Assembly: GCF_003268885.1 (NCBI RefSeq)
Contig: NZ_QLSX01000007.1
Span: 124,001-188,000, forward strand
DNA from: Onishia taeanensis
Lineage (GTDB): Bacteria; Pseudomonadota; Gammaproteobacteria; Pseudomonadales; Halomonadaceae
Length of the DNA: 64,000 nt
Direction of reading: 5' to 3'
Shown one piece after another: positions 49,684-58,479 of this stretch. The notes beneath the pieces are model-generated. The model was not told where the DNA came from, made no database searches, and worked only from the letters and a program-made list of their open reading frames with translations. Numbering within the stretch: position 1 is the stretch's first letter; each line of letters opens with the position of its first letter. A program made the translations under genes and the position numbers.

Positions 49684-50529
49684 TTAGAGACCACGGTCTC
49701 CCGCACGTCGTGCCGGAATCGCATCGTAGACCAGACGCTGCTCCGAGTGGACGGCCTGGAAATGCCGGCCTTTGGCACGCGCGATCAACATCACCCCGAA
49801 ACGCTCAGCCAGCTCAACGCCCTTCTGGGTGACACCAGAGCGCGAGACCAGAATGCCGATACGCATCTGCGCAACCTTGAGAACCATCTCAGAGGTCAGT
49901 CGACCCGTGGTATAGAAGATGTCAGCGGACATGGCCGCGCTGTCCTCGTCGAGCCATTGCCGACCGGCTAAGGTATCAACGGCATTGTGACGCCCCACGT
50001 CCTCGACGAAATCCAGCACCTCGTCCTGACGGCAAAGCGCACAGCCGTGCACCGCGCCGGCACTCTTGTAGGTTTCGTTGTAAGCGCCGAGATTCTCGAG
50101 CAATGCATAGAGCGTGGACTGTGCTAGAGAGGTGCTTGGTACAGGCTCAATGCCGACGGCATCGAGCAGGCGGCCGAAGACGGTGCCCTGGCCGCAGCCG
50201 GTCGTCACGGTGCGCTGGCCGAGGCGTTCTTCCAGGTCGTCAGGCGCCCGACGACTGACCACTACCGCTGCCTCGACGTCCCAATCGACATGAACCGCTT
50301 CCAGATCGTCGCGCGCCGGCACCAACCCCTGATTGCGAAGATAGCCCACTACCAGGGCCTCTGGGTCGGCGCCCAGCGTCATCAGGGTGACGATTTCCCG
50401 CTTGTTCAGATAGACAGTCAGCGCGCGCTCGGCAGAGATGGCCTGCCGACGCACGTCACCAAACTCGTCATGGATGTCTATTTCTAGTGTCGCCGGCAGG
50501 CGGGCGTGACTAAGACGTAACGAACACAT
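49684..50529 (-). CDS. fdhD: Formate dehydrogenase accessory sulfurtransferase FdhD
   Basis: Passes sulfur to the molybdenum (or tungsten) bis-MGD cofactor of formate dehydrogenase; 281 residues. The sulfur-carrying cysteine pair is CALC in AVHGCALCRQDEV, and FVEDVGRHNAVDTLAG and TGRLTSEMVLKVAQM are family signatures. The ATG at 50529 follows AAGGAG at six bases; an upstream start would add an unlike 15 residues. It is divergent from the rest of the formate dehydrogenase locus, with about 230 bp between. Confidence 0.95.
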   Translation of the reverse strand: MCSLRLSHARLPATLEIDIHDEFGDVRRQAISAERALTVYLNKREIVTLMTLGADPEALVVGYLRNQGLVPARDDLEAVHVDWDVEAAVVVSRRAPDDLEERLGQRTVTTGCGQGTVFGRLLDAVGIEPVPSTSLAQSTLYALLENLGAYNETYKSAGAVHGCALCRQDEVLDFVEDVGRHNAVDTLAGRQWLDEDSAAMSADIFYTTGRLTSEMVLKVAQMRIGILVSRSGVTQKGVELAERFGVMLIARAKGRHFQAVHSEQRLVYDAIPARRAGDRGL

Positions 50530-50760
50530 GCATCGCTCCTTGGCGACAAGCGCGGCAAACCGGTCGAGCAGCACCGCGCGAATAACGATTCAATCCAGCG
50601 TTAACTGCACCATATTGACCATCATTGCATTCGAGGCGCCTACTGTCTTTATCTGACCGCCGCCTTTGGCGACCTGAGATAAGGCGCCCCTGCATAGGCA
50701 CTGCGCCTTGATAATTTCCAACAGACGTTTCCAAGAAGTCCTGAAGTGAGTCGCCACGCC

Positions 50761-51207
50761 ATGAGCTCCCCTGACACGACCGGCCCCATCAGTCGCAAGC
50801 ACCTAAGCTTCAGCCTTGTTCCCGAACAAAAGCGCATCAAAGGGTTCACCGCGACCCAGTGGCATATCCATGACCTCGCACCGGGCGATACCGGCCCCCA
50901 TGTTCTGGCGCTGCAACTCTACATGACCGAACGCGCGGCCTACCGATTCAACCTGGGCTCGCCTAGCCCGCGACTGTTCGTTCGTGCCGGGTTCTCGGGG
51001 CAAACCCCTGAACCCACCGCCCTGACGGCCAGTCAGGAGGTGGCGGCCGGCTGGATGGATGGCGAGCAGCAGGTGCTCGAGGTGGCCATGCCGGTCGCCA
51101 TCCAGCTGTGGCTGGAAGCCTATCTCGCGCATCATGGCGAAGCACCTGTCGAAGGCCGCAAGAAAAAGCGCAAGGGCGCCGGACGTGCTCAGGAGAACCA
51201 GACATGA
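50761..51207 (+). CDS. DUF3305 protein of formate dehydrogenase locus
   Basis: Protein of 148 residues belonging to the DUF3305 group, recognised by RIKGFTATQWHIHDLAPG and LQLYMTERAAYRFNLGSPSP and by its place next to DUF3306. The fold is probably beta-rich, with a basic C-terminus (GRKKKRKGAG). Function is unknown; the pair is typical of formate dehydrogenase clusters in Shewanella, Pseudomonas and relatives. A GTG at 50746 is an alternative start. Stop and next start overlap (ATGA). Confidence 0.78.
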   Translation: MSSPDTTGPISRKHLSFSLVPEQKRIKGFTATQWHIHDLAPGDTGPHVLALQLYMTERAAYRFNLGSPSPRLFVRAGFSGQTPEPTALTASQEVAAGWMDGEQQVLEVAMPVAIQLWLEAYLAHHGEAPVEGRKKKRKGAGRAQENQT

Positions 51208-51878
51208 CGCGATTTTCTCGCTGGTCACAGCGCAAGCGTGGCCTTGAGCCAACCGACGAGCAGACGTCAGAACGCTCCCACACACCAGGCGAGGAAGGCT
51301 CTGTCAACGATGGAGCTATCCAAGATGACAGCGTCACCGACAGTGGGCCGACAGCGGACAGTGAAGCAACGCCATCTCAAGAGGCCGTCGAGGAGTTACC
51401 CGACCCGGCTACCCTGCCCCCTGGCAGCGACCTTACCGCCTATCTGGCCAATGGTGTCAGTCGAGAGGTCCGCCGCCGTGCGCTAAAGCGCATGTTTGCT
51501 GCAGACCACTATCACCATCGAGACGGGCTCAACGACTACGATGACGATTATCGTCAGCTCAAGAACCTCTCGCAGGAAGTTGCCGACCGTCTGCGAGAAT
51601 GGACGCGTCAGCCTGATGATCAGGGGGAAGGCATCCAGCGGGAGCCGGCGCAATCAGAACGTGACATCAAGGAACCGGCAGATGCGGCGGAAGCCAAGCT
51701 CGAGGACACTTCTGAGGCCGATGATGCTTCATTCTCAGACGACCAGACTCAAGCCGATAGGGTGAAAAACAAGATTGACTCCGACCAACCCAAACGAGAC
51801 GCCCAGCTAGATACCCAGCCCGAGAGCAGCCAAGGGGCCGAGGAGAACCGGACGTTTAAAGAAAAAGACCAAACCTAA
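51204..51878 (+). CDS. DUF3306 protein of formate dehydrogenase locus
   Basis: Protein of 224 residues. The N-terminal MTRFSRWSQRKRG and the central block SDLTAYLANGVSREVRRRAL followed by HHRDGLNDYDDDY are the DUF3306 hallmarks. The flanks (15-60 and 145-224) are acidic, low-complexity and probably disordered. AGGAGAA precedes the ATG, which overlaps the DUF3305 stop by four bases. Its function is not known; it probably helps assembly of the formate dehydrogenase with the polyferredoxin encoded next. Confidence 0.78.
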   Translation: MTRFSRWSQRKRGLEPTDEQTSERSHTPGEEGSVNDGAIQDDSVTDSGPTADSEATPSQEAVEELPDPATLPPGSDLTAYLANGVSREVRRRALKRMFAADHYHHRDGLNDYDDDYRQLKNLSQEVADRLREWTRQPDDQGEGIQREPAQSERDIKEPADAAEAKLEDTSEADDASFSDDQTQADRVKNKIDSDQPKRDAQLDTQPESSQGAEENRTFKEKDQT

Positions 51879-52004
51879 AAGAATAGATGGATGCTATCAA
51901 GTCGATAGTTATATTAGCGCTAGGTTTAGACCAATGAGGATTGGCGCTGACTGAGTTAATCGATGAAGATTAAGTAAAAATTTGCCCCTGACCGTTGAGG
52001 CTAC

Positions 52005-53813
52005 ATGAATCAGCGCATCGACCTGACCCTGCTGGATGCCGATCAGAACCTGGCAGCCCGAGATACCGCGCATTCCCGTATTTCATGGCCCGCCAATCTC
52101 ACGCCTGAGAGCGTTACCTATTCAAGCGATGGTCATTTATTGATCATTGCCGACGAACTAACAGGCCGGCGTGCTGCCCGTGAACTGAAGGATCGTGGCC
52201 TCGCCTCGATCACACTACTGGTAACCGCACATTCGGCCTACGCCAACGCCGTAGGCCACGAAGAAAATCCCGAAGAGGGAGCAAGTCGCGGAGAGGTCGC
52301 CGAAGACAGCGTCAACATCGAGACACTGCTAGAAGACACCGCATTCTTGTCGATGCATCAGGCCCACAGCTGGCACCTCGCCGGCTATCTCGGCAAATTC
52401 ACCCTCACCCTGCCCCACGATGATGGAGAGATCGATCTTGCCAAGGCGAGCCTTGGCCGCGCTCACTTCGATCTGGTGCTTGATCTGGGCACGCCGCCAA
52501 CCCTCACCCTGGAGCTGCCACCCCCGGGTTACAGCGCCGCTCACTGGGGCACCGAAGAGTGTCGGCAGATCATCAACGACCTCCCTGAGCAGGTCGGCGA
52601 ATTTGCCAAGCCGCGTTATTTTCACATCGATCATGACATCTGCGCTCATGATGGCCGCGGCAAAACAGGCTGTACCCGTTGCCTTGAGGTCTGCCCCGCA
52701 GACGCCCTGTCACGCCAGTCGGGACGAATCGAATCCTGGATCGAAATCGATCCGATGCGCTGTCATGGCGCCGGCAGTTGCACCAGCGCCTGCCCGACCG
52801 GGGCCATCCAGTATCGGCTGCCGCCCCCTGTCGACCAGCAAGCCTATGTCGAGCGCCTGCTGGACGCGTATCGCGCTGCCGGCGGACAGGCACCGGTGGT
52901 GCGGTTCGCCGAGGCCAGCTTCCTCTCGACTGAGTCGCCGGCACCGGCCGGTCATGTACTGGATGTTCCCCTCGAGGAACTCGGCGCAGCGGGACAGGAT
53001 CACTGGCTGGCAGCCCTCGCCGCCGGGGCTGCCGAGGTCCGCATTCAGCTGACCGAGACCCTGCCGCCAAGCCTGAAAACACTGATCGACGACCAGTATC
53101 GCCAGGCCGCCACCCTGCTCGAGGCGCTAGGCCATGACACTCGCCGGCTAAACCTGGTCGCACCAGGCGACAGCGAGAGCCGAGACGCCCTGCCGTCGCT
53201 GGCGGCGCTTGCCGTACCGGACAGCGCGGACTCGCCCAGCTTCGATATGGCCAGCGAGCTTGGAGCCAGAGAGTCCGGTAAGCGAGAGCCCGGTAAGCGA
53301 GATCGTCTCAATGCCACGCTCACCCACCTCGCCACCACGGGGCAGCCCAGTGGAGAGCGTCATGCCATGCCATCGGGCGCGCCCTTCGGTGATGTGATCG
53401 TAGACAACGATGCCTGCACACTCTGCTTGGGCTGTGTCGCGGTATGCCCAACACCGGCGCTCGCCGGAGGGCGCACCTCACCCGAGCTGAGTTTCCGAGA
53501 GGCAGACTGCGTACAGTGCGGCCTCTGCGAAGAGACCTGCCCGGAAGATGCGATCCGCCTGATGCCGGGCTTCCTGGCAGCGCCAAAACGCGAAGAGCGC
53601 CAGATTCGCAAGCAGGAAGATGCATTCCCCTGCATTCGTTGCGGCAAGCCTTTCGCCAGCGCCAGTGCTATCGCCAGCATCAAGTCCAAGCTCGCCGATC
53701 ACCCCTACTTTGCCGGTGACGCCATGGCGCGCCTGGAAATGTGTGAAGACTGTCGGGTCAAGGATGTCTGGCAGGGCCTGGCCAATGATCCCGAATCACA
53801 GTTGAAGATCTAG
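52005..53813 (+). CDS. Polyferredoxin-like 4Fe-4S protein of formate dehydrogenase locus
   Basis: Cytoplasmic protein of 602 residues with no signal peptide. Four 4Fe-4S motifs are visible in two pairs: GCTRCLEVCP and the CHGAGSCTSACP block near residues 225-265, then CTLCLGCVAVCP and CVQCGLCEETCP near 470-515. A final CIRCGKPF and CEDC near 540-590 resemble a zinc or Fe-S knuckle. The spacer (280-440) has an alpha/beta look without a recognised fold. The direct repeat GKREPGKR occurs near 425. It likely handles electrons during maturation or routes them from formate; exact role unknown. Confidence 0.82.
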   Translation: MNQRIDLTLLDADQNLAARDTAHSRISWPANLTPESVTYSSDGHLLIIADELTGRRAARELKDRGLASITLLVTAHSAYANAVGHEENPEEGASRGEVAEDSVNIETLLEDTAFLSMHQAHSWHLAGYLGKFTLTLPHDDGEIDLAKASLGRAHFDLVLDLGTPPTLTLELPPPGYSAAHWGTEECRQIINDLPEQVGEFAKPRYFHIDHDICAHDGRGKTGCTRCLEVCPADALSRQSGRIESWIEIDPMRCHGAGSCTSACPTGAIQYRLPPPVDQQAYVERLLDAYRAAGGQAPVVRFAEASFLSTESPAPAGHVLDVPLEELGAAGQDHWLAALAAGAAEVRIQLTETLPPSLKTLIDDQYRQAATLLEALGHDTRRLNLVAPGDSESRDALPSLAALAVPDSADSPSFDMASELGARESGKREPGKRDRLNATLTHLATTGQPSGERHAMPSGAPFGDVIVDNDACTLCLGCVAVCPTPALAGGRTSPELSFREADCVQCGLCEETCPEDAIRLMPGFLAAPKREERQIRKQEDAFPCIRCGKPFASASAIASIKSKLADHPYFAGDAMARLEMCEDCRVKDVWQGLANDPESQLKI

Positions 53814-53896
53814 TTGAAGCGCGACGGGACACCATCCGTGAAGATGACAGTCTCAGTAACGCTCTGGACGACGATGTTGATGACAAGGTAACCGCC

Positions 53897-54625
53897 ATGA
53901 CCGATACCTCAGCGACGACCCAGCCTGATGCGCAGGACGGCTCGCATGAAGGCTCTCATGAAGGCTCTCATGAAGACACCGACGCCCTGCGCGCCGACAT
54001 CTATCGGCTATTGGCGAGGCTGGTGCGTGAACCGCCTTCGGCGGCGCTTCTGACGTGGCTTTCAGAGCTCGACGCCGACGCCGATGGCAGCACGCTGGCG
54101 AGGCGCTGGACAGCGCTGATCCAGTCCGCGGGCGCACAAGGAATGTCTCAGGAAGAGCTCGCCAAGACGCTCTCGACGGCGCACTTTCGCCACCTGGTGG
54201 GCGTGGTCCAGGGAGAGATCACCCCCTACGCCTCTTGGTACCGGCAAGGCAACCTGATGGATGAGGCGCTGCTGGCACTGCGCCGAGATCTGCGTCGTCT
54301 CGGCATCAGCCGAGCGGAAGAGTGCCACGACCCCGAGGACCATCTCGCCGCCGTTTGCGAGACCATGGCCATGCTGCTGGACGACGGCCAACAAGACGAA
54401 GCCGCCCCCTTCTTCATGGCACACCTCGCTCCCTGGGCGACGCGCTGCTTCGATGACCTGGCGGCGGTGGACACCACGTTCTACGCGCACCTGGGAGCGC
54501 TAGGCAGCGCCTTCATGAGCGAGGAGCATCGTCATCAGGCAGATGAAGCGGCTCGCCAGCCCGTTCGCATCGTGACGCCCGATGCAAATTCCGCTCAACC
54601 GACACCTGACATGACCGATAACTAA
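53897..54625 (+). CDS. TorD/DmsD-family chaperone of formate dehydrogenase
   Basis: All-helical chaperone of 242 residues that should bind the Tat signal of the catalytic subunit and hold it for cofactor insertion. DIYRLLARLVREPPS, TPYASWYRQGNLMDEALLAL and EDHLAAVCETMAML are typical of TorD. Before the domain there is a triple GSHE repeat (residues about 15-26) encoded by a 12-bp tandem repeat. The tail after residue 220 looks disordered. It is followed by the small Tat protein and the large subunit. Confidence 0.88.
   Translation: MTDTSATTQPDAQDGSHEGSHEGSHEDTDALRADIYRLLARLVREPPSAALLTWLSELDADADGSTLARRWTALIQSAGAQGMSQEELAKTLSTAHFRHLVGVVQGEITPYASWYRQGNLMDEALLALRRDLRRLGISRAEECHDPEDHLAAVCETMAMLLDDGQQDEAAPFFMAHLAPWATRCFDDLAAVDTTFYAHLGALGSAFMSEEHRHQADEAARQPVRIVTPDANSAQPTPDMTDN
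53939..53974 (+). repeat. Three 12-bp tandem repeats in the chaperone gene
   Basis: GGCTCTCATGAA occurs three times in tandem (the first copy has one G-for-T change), adding Gly-Ser-His-Glu three times to the chaperone N-terminus. Because 12 is a multiple of three, copy number can change without frameshift. Confidence 0.9.
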
Positions 54626-54686
54626 GCTAGCTAACCTGATTATAACGATGCCGGGCAAACCGATCCGGATCGCAGAGGAGTGAACC

Positions 54687-54887
54687 ATGGCACAACATCA
54701 CAACCCACAGCGTCGCCTCTTCCTGAGAACGATCGGCACTGGCACCGCGGCAGCAGGCGCCTTTTACGCGATCGGACAAGCGCCCCTGGTTCAGGCAAAG
54801 ACTACGCCGTCGACTGCTCCTGACGCGCCTCGCGGCTATCGAGAGACCGACCACATCCGCCGTTATTACGCCACCTTGCGCGACTAA
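54687..54887 (+). CDS. Small twin-arginine-signal protein of formate dehydrogenase locus
   Basis: Protein of 66 residues. RRLFLRTIGTGTAAAGAFYA is a Tat signal, followed by only about 30 residues rich in charged amino acids and ending HIRRYYATLRD. It matches the family named formate dehydrogenase region Tat target, found next to fdh genes. It may be exported with the catalytic subunit or help its assembly. AGGAG lies before the ATG, and the large subunit gene starts 35 bases after its stop. Confidence 0.85.
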   Translation: MAQHHNPQRRLFLRTIGTGTAAAGAFYAIGQAPLVQAKTTPSTAPDAPRGYRETDHIRRYYATLRD

Positions 54888-54922
54888 CCCGGACCGCCCT
54901 TTCGGCCAAGAGGATCGACACC

Positions 54923-57781
54923 ATGCGATTGACGCGTACTTCCAACACCGCCAAGGCCAGCAATGGGCTGGGCATTTCCCGCCGGCAGTTTATGCAGCGC
55001 AGTGCCCTCGCCACCGGTGGCATCGCCAGCGCTGGCTTCATGGGCCATTCGATGGTCCGCTCGGCGGATGCCGCCGACGAGACACCGGTCCTTGATTCAC
55101 CGGTGGAAACCAAACGCACCATCTGCTCGCACTGCTCGGTCGGCTGTGGCGTCTATGCCGAGGTTCAGGAAGGCATCTGGACGCACCAGGAGCCGGCCTT
55201 CGACCACCCGATCAACCGCGGGGCCCACTGCGCCAAGGGCGCCTCGCTGCGCGAGCATGGTCACTCCACCCGTCGCCTCAAGTATCCGATGAAGCTGGTC
55301 GACGGCGAATGGCAGCGGCTTTCCTGGGACGATGCCATCGAAGAAATCGGCAACAAGGTCCTCGAGCTCAGCCAGACCTACAGCCCAGACAGCATCTATT
55401 GGCTGGGTTCGGCCAAATTCAACAACGAACAAGCCTACTTGATGCGCAAGTTCGCTGCCCTGGCCGGGACCAACAACACCGACCACCAGGCGCGCATCTG
55501 TCACTCGACCACCGTTGCCGGGGTCGCCAACACCTGGGGCTACGGAGCGATGACCAACTCGCTCAATGACCTCCAGAACAGCAAGTCGATCCTGTTCATC
55601 GGCTCGAACCCCAGCGAAGCCCACCCGGTCGCCATGCAGCACATCCTGCTGGCCAAGGAGCGCAGCAAGGCGCAGATCATCGTCGTCGATCCGCGCTTCA
55701 CTCGCACCGCCGCCAAGGCAAACAAGTATGTGCGCCTGCGCCCGGGTTCAGACGTCGCCTTCATCTGGGGCCTTCTGTGGCACATCTTCGAGAACGGCTG
55801 GGAAGATAGCGAATACATCAACCAGCGCGTCTATGCCATGGACGAAGTGCGTGCCGAAGTCGCGGCCTATTCACCTGATGTCGTCGAAAACATCACCGGT
55901 GTCCCCGAGGCGGCCATGTATGACACCGCCAAAACCATCGCCGATAACCGCCCCGGCTGCGTGGTCTGGTGCATGGGTGGCACCCAGCACACCACCGGCA
56001 ACAACAATACGCGTGCCTACTGCATCCTCGAACTGGCGCTTGGCAACATTGGCAAGTCTGGCGGCGGGGCCAACATCTTCCGTGGCCACGACAACGTTCA
56101 GGGCGCTACGGACCTCGGTCTGATGTCACACTCGCTGCCGGGCTACTACGGCCTCGCGGAAGGTGCCTGGAAGCATTGGGCCGATGTGTGGGGCCTGGAC
56201 TACGAGTGGCTCAAGAGCCGCTTCGATCAGTCCGACTACACCGATGGCAAGCCGATGTACTCAAGCGGCATCACCGTCTCTCGTTGGATCGACGGCGTAC
56301 TCGAGAAAGAAGACCAGATCTCCCAGCGCTCCAAGCTCAAAGCGATGTTCTACTGGGGCCACGCGGTCAACTCGCAGACTCGCGGGCCGGAAATGCAGAA
56401 GGCCATGCAGCAACTCGAGATGATGGTCATCGTCGACCCCTACCCGACCGTGGCAGCGGTCATGAACGGTCGCACCGACGGTGTCTACCTGCTGCCGGCC
56501 AGTACGCAGTTCGAGACTTACGGTAGCGTGACCGCCACCAATCGCTCCATTCAGTGGCGCGATCGGGTCATCGAGCCGAGCTTCGAGTCCAAGCCTGACC
56601 ACGAGATCATGTACCTGATGGCTCGTAAGCTGGGCTTTGCCGACGAGTTGTTCAAGAACATCGAAGTAAACGGCACCGAACCGCTGATCGAAGACATCAC
56701 CCGCGAGTTTAACCGCGGCATGTGGACAGTCGGTTATACCGGCCAGAGCCCTGAGCGCATCAAGCAGCATCAGCAGAACTGGCACACTTTCAGCTTCAAC
56801 GACCTTAAGGCCGAGGGTGGCCCTGCCGATGGCGATTACTACGGCATGCCGTGGCCCTGCTGGGGCACCGCCGAGATGCGCCATCCCGGCACGCCGATCC
56901 TCTATGACACCTCAAAACCGGTCTCGAAGGGCGGTTTGACGTTCCGCGCCCGTTTCGGCATAGAGCGCGACGGGGTCTCGCTGCTGGCAGACAACTCCTT
57001 CAGCCAAAGCTCAGAGCTCGATGATGGCTACCCGGAATTTACCGCCGACATGCTCAAGGACTTGGGCTGGTGGGATGATCTGACGCCTGCCGAAAAGCAA
57101 GCTGCCGAGGGCCGGAACTGGAAAACCGACCTGTCTGGTGGCATCCAGCGCGTGGCCATTGCCCATGAGTGCGCGCCCTTCGGCAATGCCAAGGCGCGCT
57201 GCAACGTCTGGACCTTCCCGGATCCCATTCCCAAGCATCGCGAGCCGCTCTATACCAGCCGGCGCGATCTGGTGACAGACTATCCGACCTGGGACGACGT
57301 CGCCTCTCACTACCGGCTGCCGACGCTCTACAAGAGCATTCAGCAGAAAGATGTTACCGGCCGCTACCCGATCATTCTGACCTCGGGTCGCCTGGTGGAG
57401 TACGAGGGCGGTGGCGAGGAGACTCGCTCTATGTCCTGGCTGGCCGAGCTACAGCAGGAGATGTTCGTAGAGATCAATCCGGCCTTGGCCAATGATCTCG
57501 CGGTCAAGGACGGCGAGATGGTCTGGGTGGAAGGTGCCGAAGGTGGACGCGTCAAGGTCAAGGCCATGGTCACCCCGCGCGTTGCCCGAGAAGTGGTGTT
57601 CATGCCTTTCCACTTCGGTGGCATGTTCCAGGGCGAGAACCTGCATGATCGCTACCCGGAAGGATCGGCGCCCTATGTACTGGGCGAGGCCGCCAATACC
57701 GCGACCACCTATGGCTACGACAGCGTGACGCAGATGCAGGAAACCAAGTGCACCCTGTGCCGCATCGAACGGGCCAGCTGA
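54923..57781 (+). CDS. fdhA: Formate dehydrogenase catalytic subunit (molybdopterin, Cys type)
   Basis: Periplasmic catalytic subunit of 952 residues that oxidises formate to CO2. A Tat signal is at S19-R20-R21. One 4Fe-4S cluster is bound by C68, C71, C75 and C103. The active-site residue is C193 next to H194 (ARICHSTTVAG), so the enzyme uses cysteine, not selenocysteine. The molybdopterin domains follow (GSNPSEAHPVAMQH, VVDPRFTRTAAKANK, GGTQHTTGNNNT) and a C-terminal dinucleotide-binding domain. AGAGGA precedes the ATG. It is encoded with electron-transfer and membrane subunits. Confidence 0.96.
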   Translation: MRLTRTSNTAKASNGLGISRRQFMQRSALATGGIASAGFMGHSMVRSADAADETPVLDSPVETKRTICSHCSVGCGVYAEVQEGIWTHQEPAFDHPINRGAHCAKGASLREHGHSTRRLKYPMKLVDGEWQRLSWDDAIEEIGNKVLELSQTYSPDSIYWLGSAKFNNEQAYLMRKFAALAGTNNTDHQARICHSTTVAGVANTWGYGAMTNSLNDLQNSKSILFIGSNPSEAHPVAMQHILLAKERSKAQIIVVDPRFTRTAAKANKYVRLRPGSDVAFIWGLLWHIFENGWEDSEYINQRVYAMDEVRAEVAAYSPDVVENITGVPEAAMYDTAKTIADNRPGCVVWCMGGTQHTTGNNNTRAYCILELALGNIGKSGGGANIFRGHDNVQGATDLGLMSHSLPGYYGLAEGAWKHWADVWGLDYEWLKSRFDQSDYTDGKPMYSSGITVSRWIDGVLEKEDQISQRSKLKAMFYWGHAVNSQTRGPEMQKAMQQLEMMVIVDPYPTVAAVMNGRTDGVYLLPASTQFETYGSVTATNRSIQWRDRVIEPSFESKPDHEIMYLMARKLGFADELFKNIEVNGTEPLIEDITREFNRGMWTVGYTGQSPERIKQHQQNWHTFSFNDLKAEGGPADGDYYGMPWPCWGTAEMRHPGTPILYDTSKPVSKGGLTFRARFGIERDGVSLLADNSFSQSSELDDGYPEFTADMLKDLGWWDDLTPAEKQAAEGRNWKTDLSGGIQRVAIAHECAPFGNAKARCNVWTFPDPIPKHREPLYTSRRDLVTDYPTWDDVASHYRLPTLYKSIQQKDVTGRYPIILTSGRLVEYEGGGEETRSMSWLAELQQEMFVEINPALANDLAVKDGEMVWVEGAEGGRVKVKAMVTPRVAREVVFMPFHFGGMFQGENLHDRYPEGSAPYVLGEAANTATTYGYDSVTQMQETKCTLCRIERAS

Positions 57782-57804
57782 GACCCGAATACCTATAAGA
57801 CATC

Positions 57805-57830
57805 CCCCCGGGCATGACCGGGCCCGGGGG
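57805..57830 (+). other. GC-rich hairpin just before fdhB
   Basis: Nine perfect G-C pairs (57805-57813 with 57822-57830) with an 8-base loop, ending 13 bases before the fdhB start and touching its GAGGAG. It could lower translation of fdhB or mark a processing point between the first two structural genes. Confidence 0.5.
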
Positions 57831-57843
57831 TGAGGAGATAACC

Positions 57844-58470
57844 ATGGCGACGATGAAATTCATGTGTGACGCAGAACGCTGCATCGAATGCAACGGCTGC
57901 GTGACCGCCTGCAAGAACGCCAACGAAGTGGAATGGGGTATCCAGCGCCGGCGCGTGGTGACGCTGAACGACGGCGAGCCCACCGAAGTCTCGATCTCGG
58001 TGGCCTGCATGCACTGCGACGACGCTCCTTGCATCGCGGTGTGCCCGACCGAAACCCTCTTCAAACGTGACGACGGCATCGTGCTGCATGACAAGGACCT
58101 GTGCATTGGCTGCGGCTACTGCCTCTACGCCTGCCCCTTCGGCGCCCCGCAGTTCCCGGGCACCGAAGCCTTCGGCGAGCGCGGCAAGATGGACAAGTGC
58201 ACCTTCTGCGCCGGTGGACCAGCTGACTCCAAGGAAGAGGAGTACGAGAAGTACGGTGCCAACCGCATTGATGAAGGCAAACTGCCACTGTGCGCCGAGA
58301 TGTGCTCCACCAAGGCACTGATCGCCGGTGATGCTCAGACAGTAGCGGACATCTTCCGTCAGCGGGTGGTTCAGCGCGGACACGAAGATGGCGCCTGGTC
58401 ATCAACCCAGCGAGTCGGCCCGCAAACCTCGATGGATAACCTCGCCGTTGACGCGACCCGTCAGGAGTAA
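57844..58470 (+). CDS. fdhB: Formate dehydrogenase iron-sulfur subunit
   Basis: Electron-transfer subunit of 208 residues with four 4Fe-4S motifs: CIECNGCVTACKNANEV, CMHCDDAPCIAVCP, CIGCGYCLYACP and the pair CTFC with CAEMC. It carries electrons from the catalytic subunit to the membrane cytochrome and is exported with the Tat-bearing subunit. It is shorter than E. coli FdnH and lacks its C-terminal membrane anchor, as in the Fdh3-type enzymes. GAGGAG precedes the ATG at 57844. Confidence 0.94.
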   Translation: MATMKFMCDAERCIECNGCVTACKNANEVEWGIQRRRVVTLNDGEPTEVSISVACMHCDDAPCIAVCPTETLFKRDDGIVLHDKDLCIGCGYCLYACPFGAPQFPGTEAFGERGKMDKCTFCAGGPADSKEEEYEKYGANRIDEGKLPLCAEMCSTKALIAGDAQTVADIFRQRVVQRGHEDGAWSSTQRVGPQTSMDNLAVDATRQE

Positions 58471-58479
58471 GGAGGCCCT

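Noticed and set aside
55490-55505. Possible selenocysteine formate dehydrogenase
   Set aside because: The active-site codon is TGT (Cys), not TGA, and no SECIS-like need arises.
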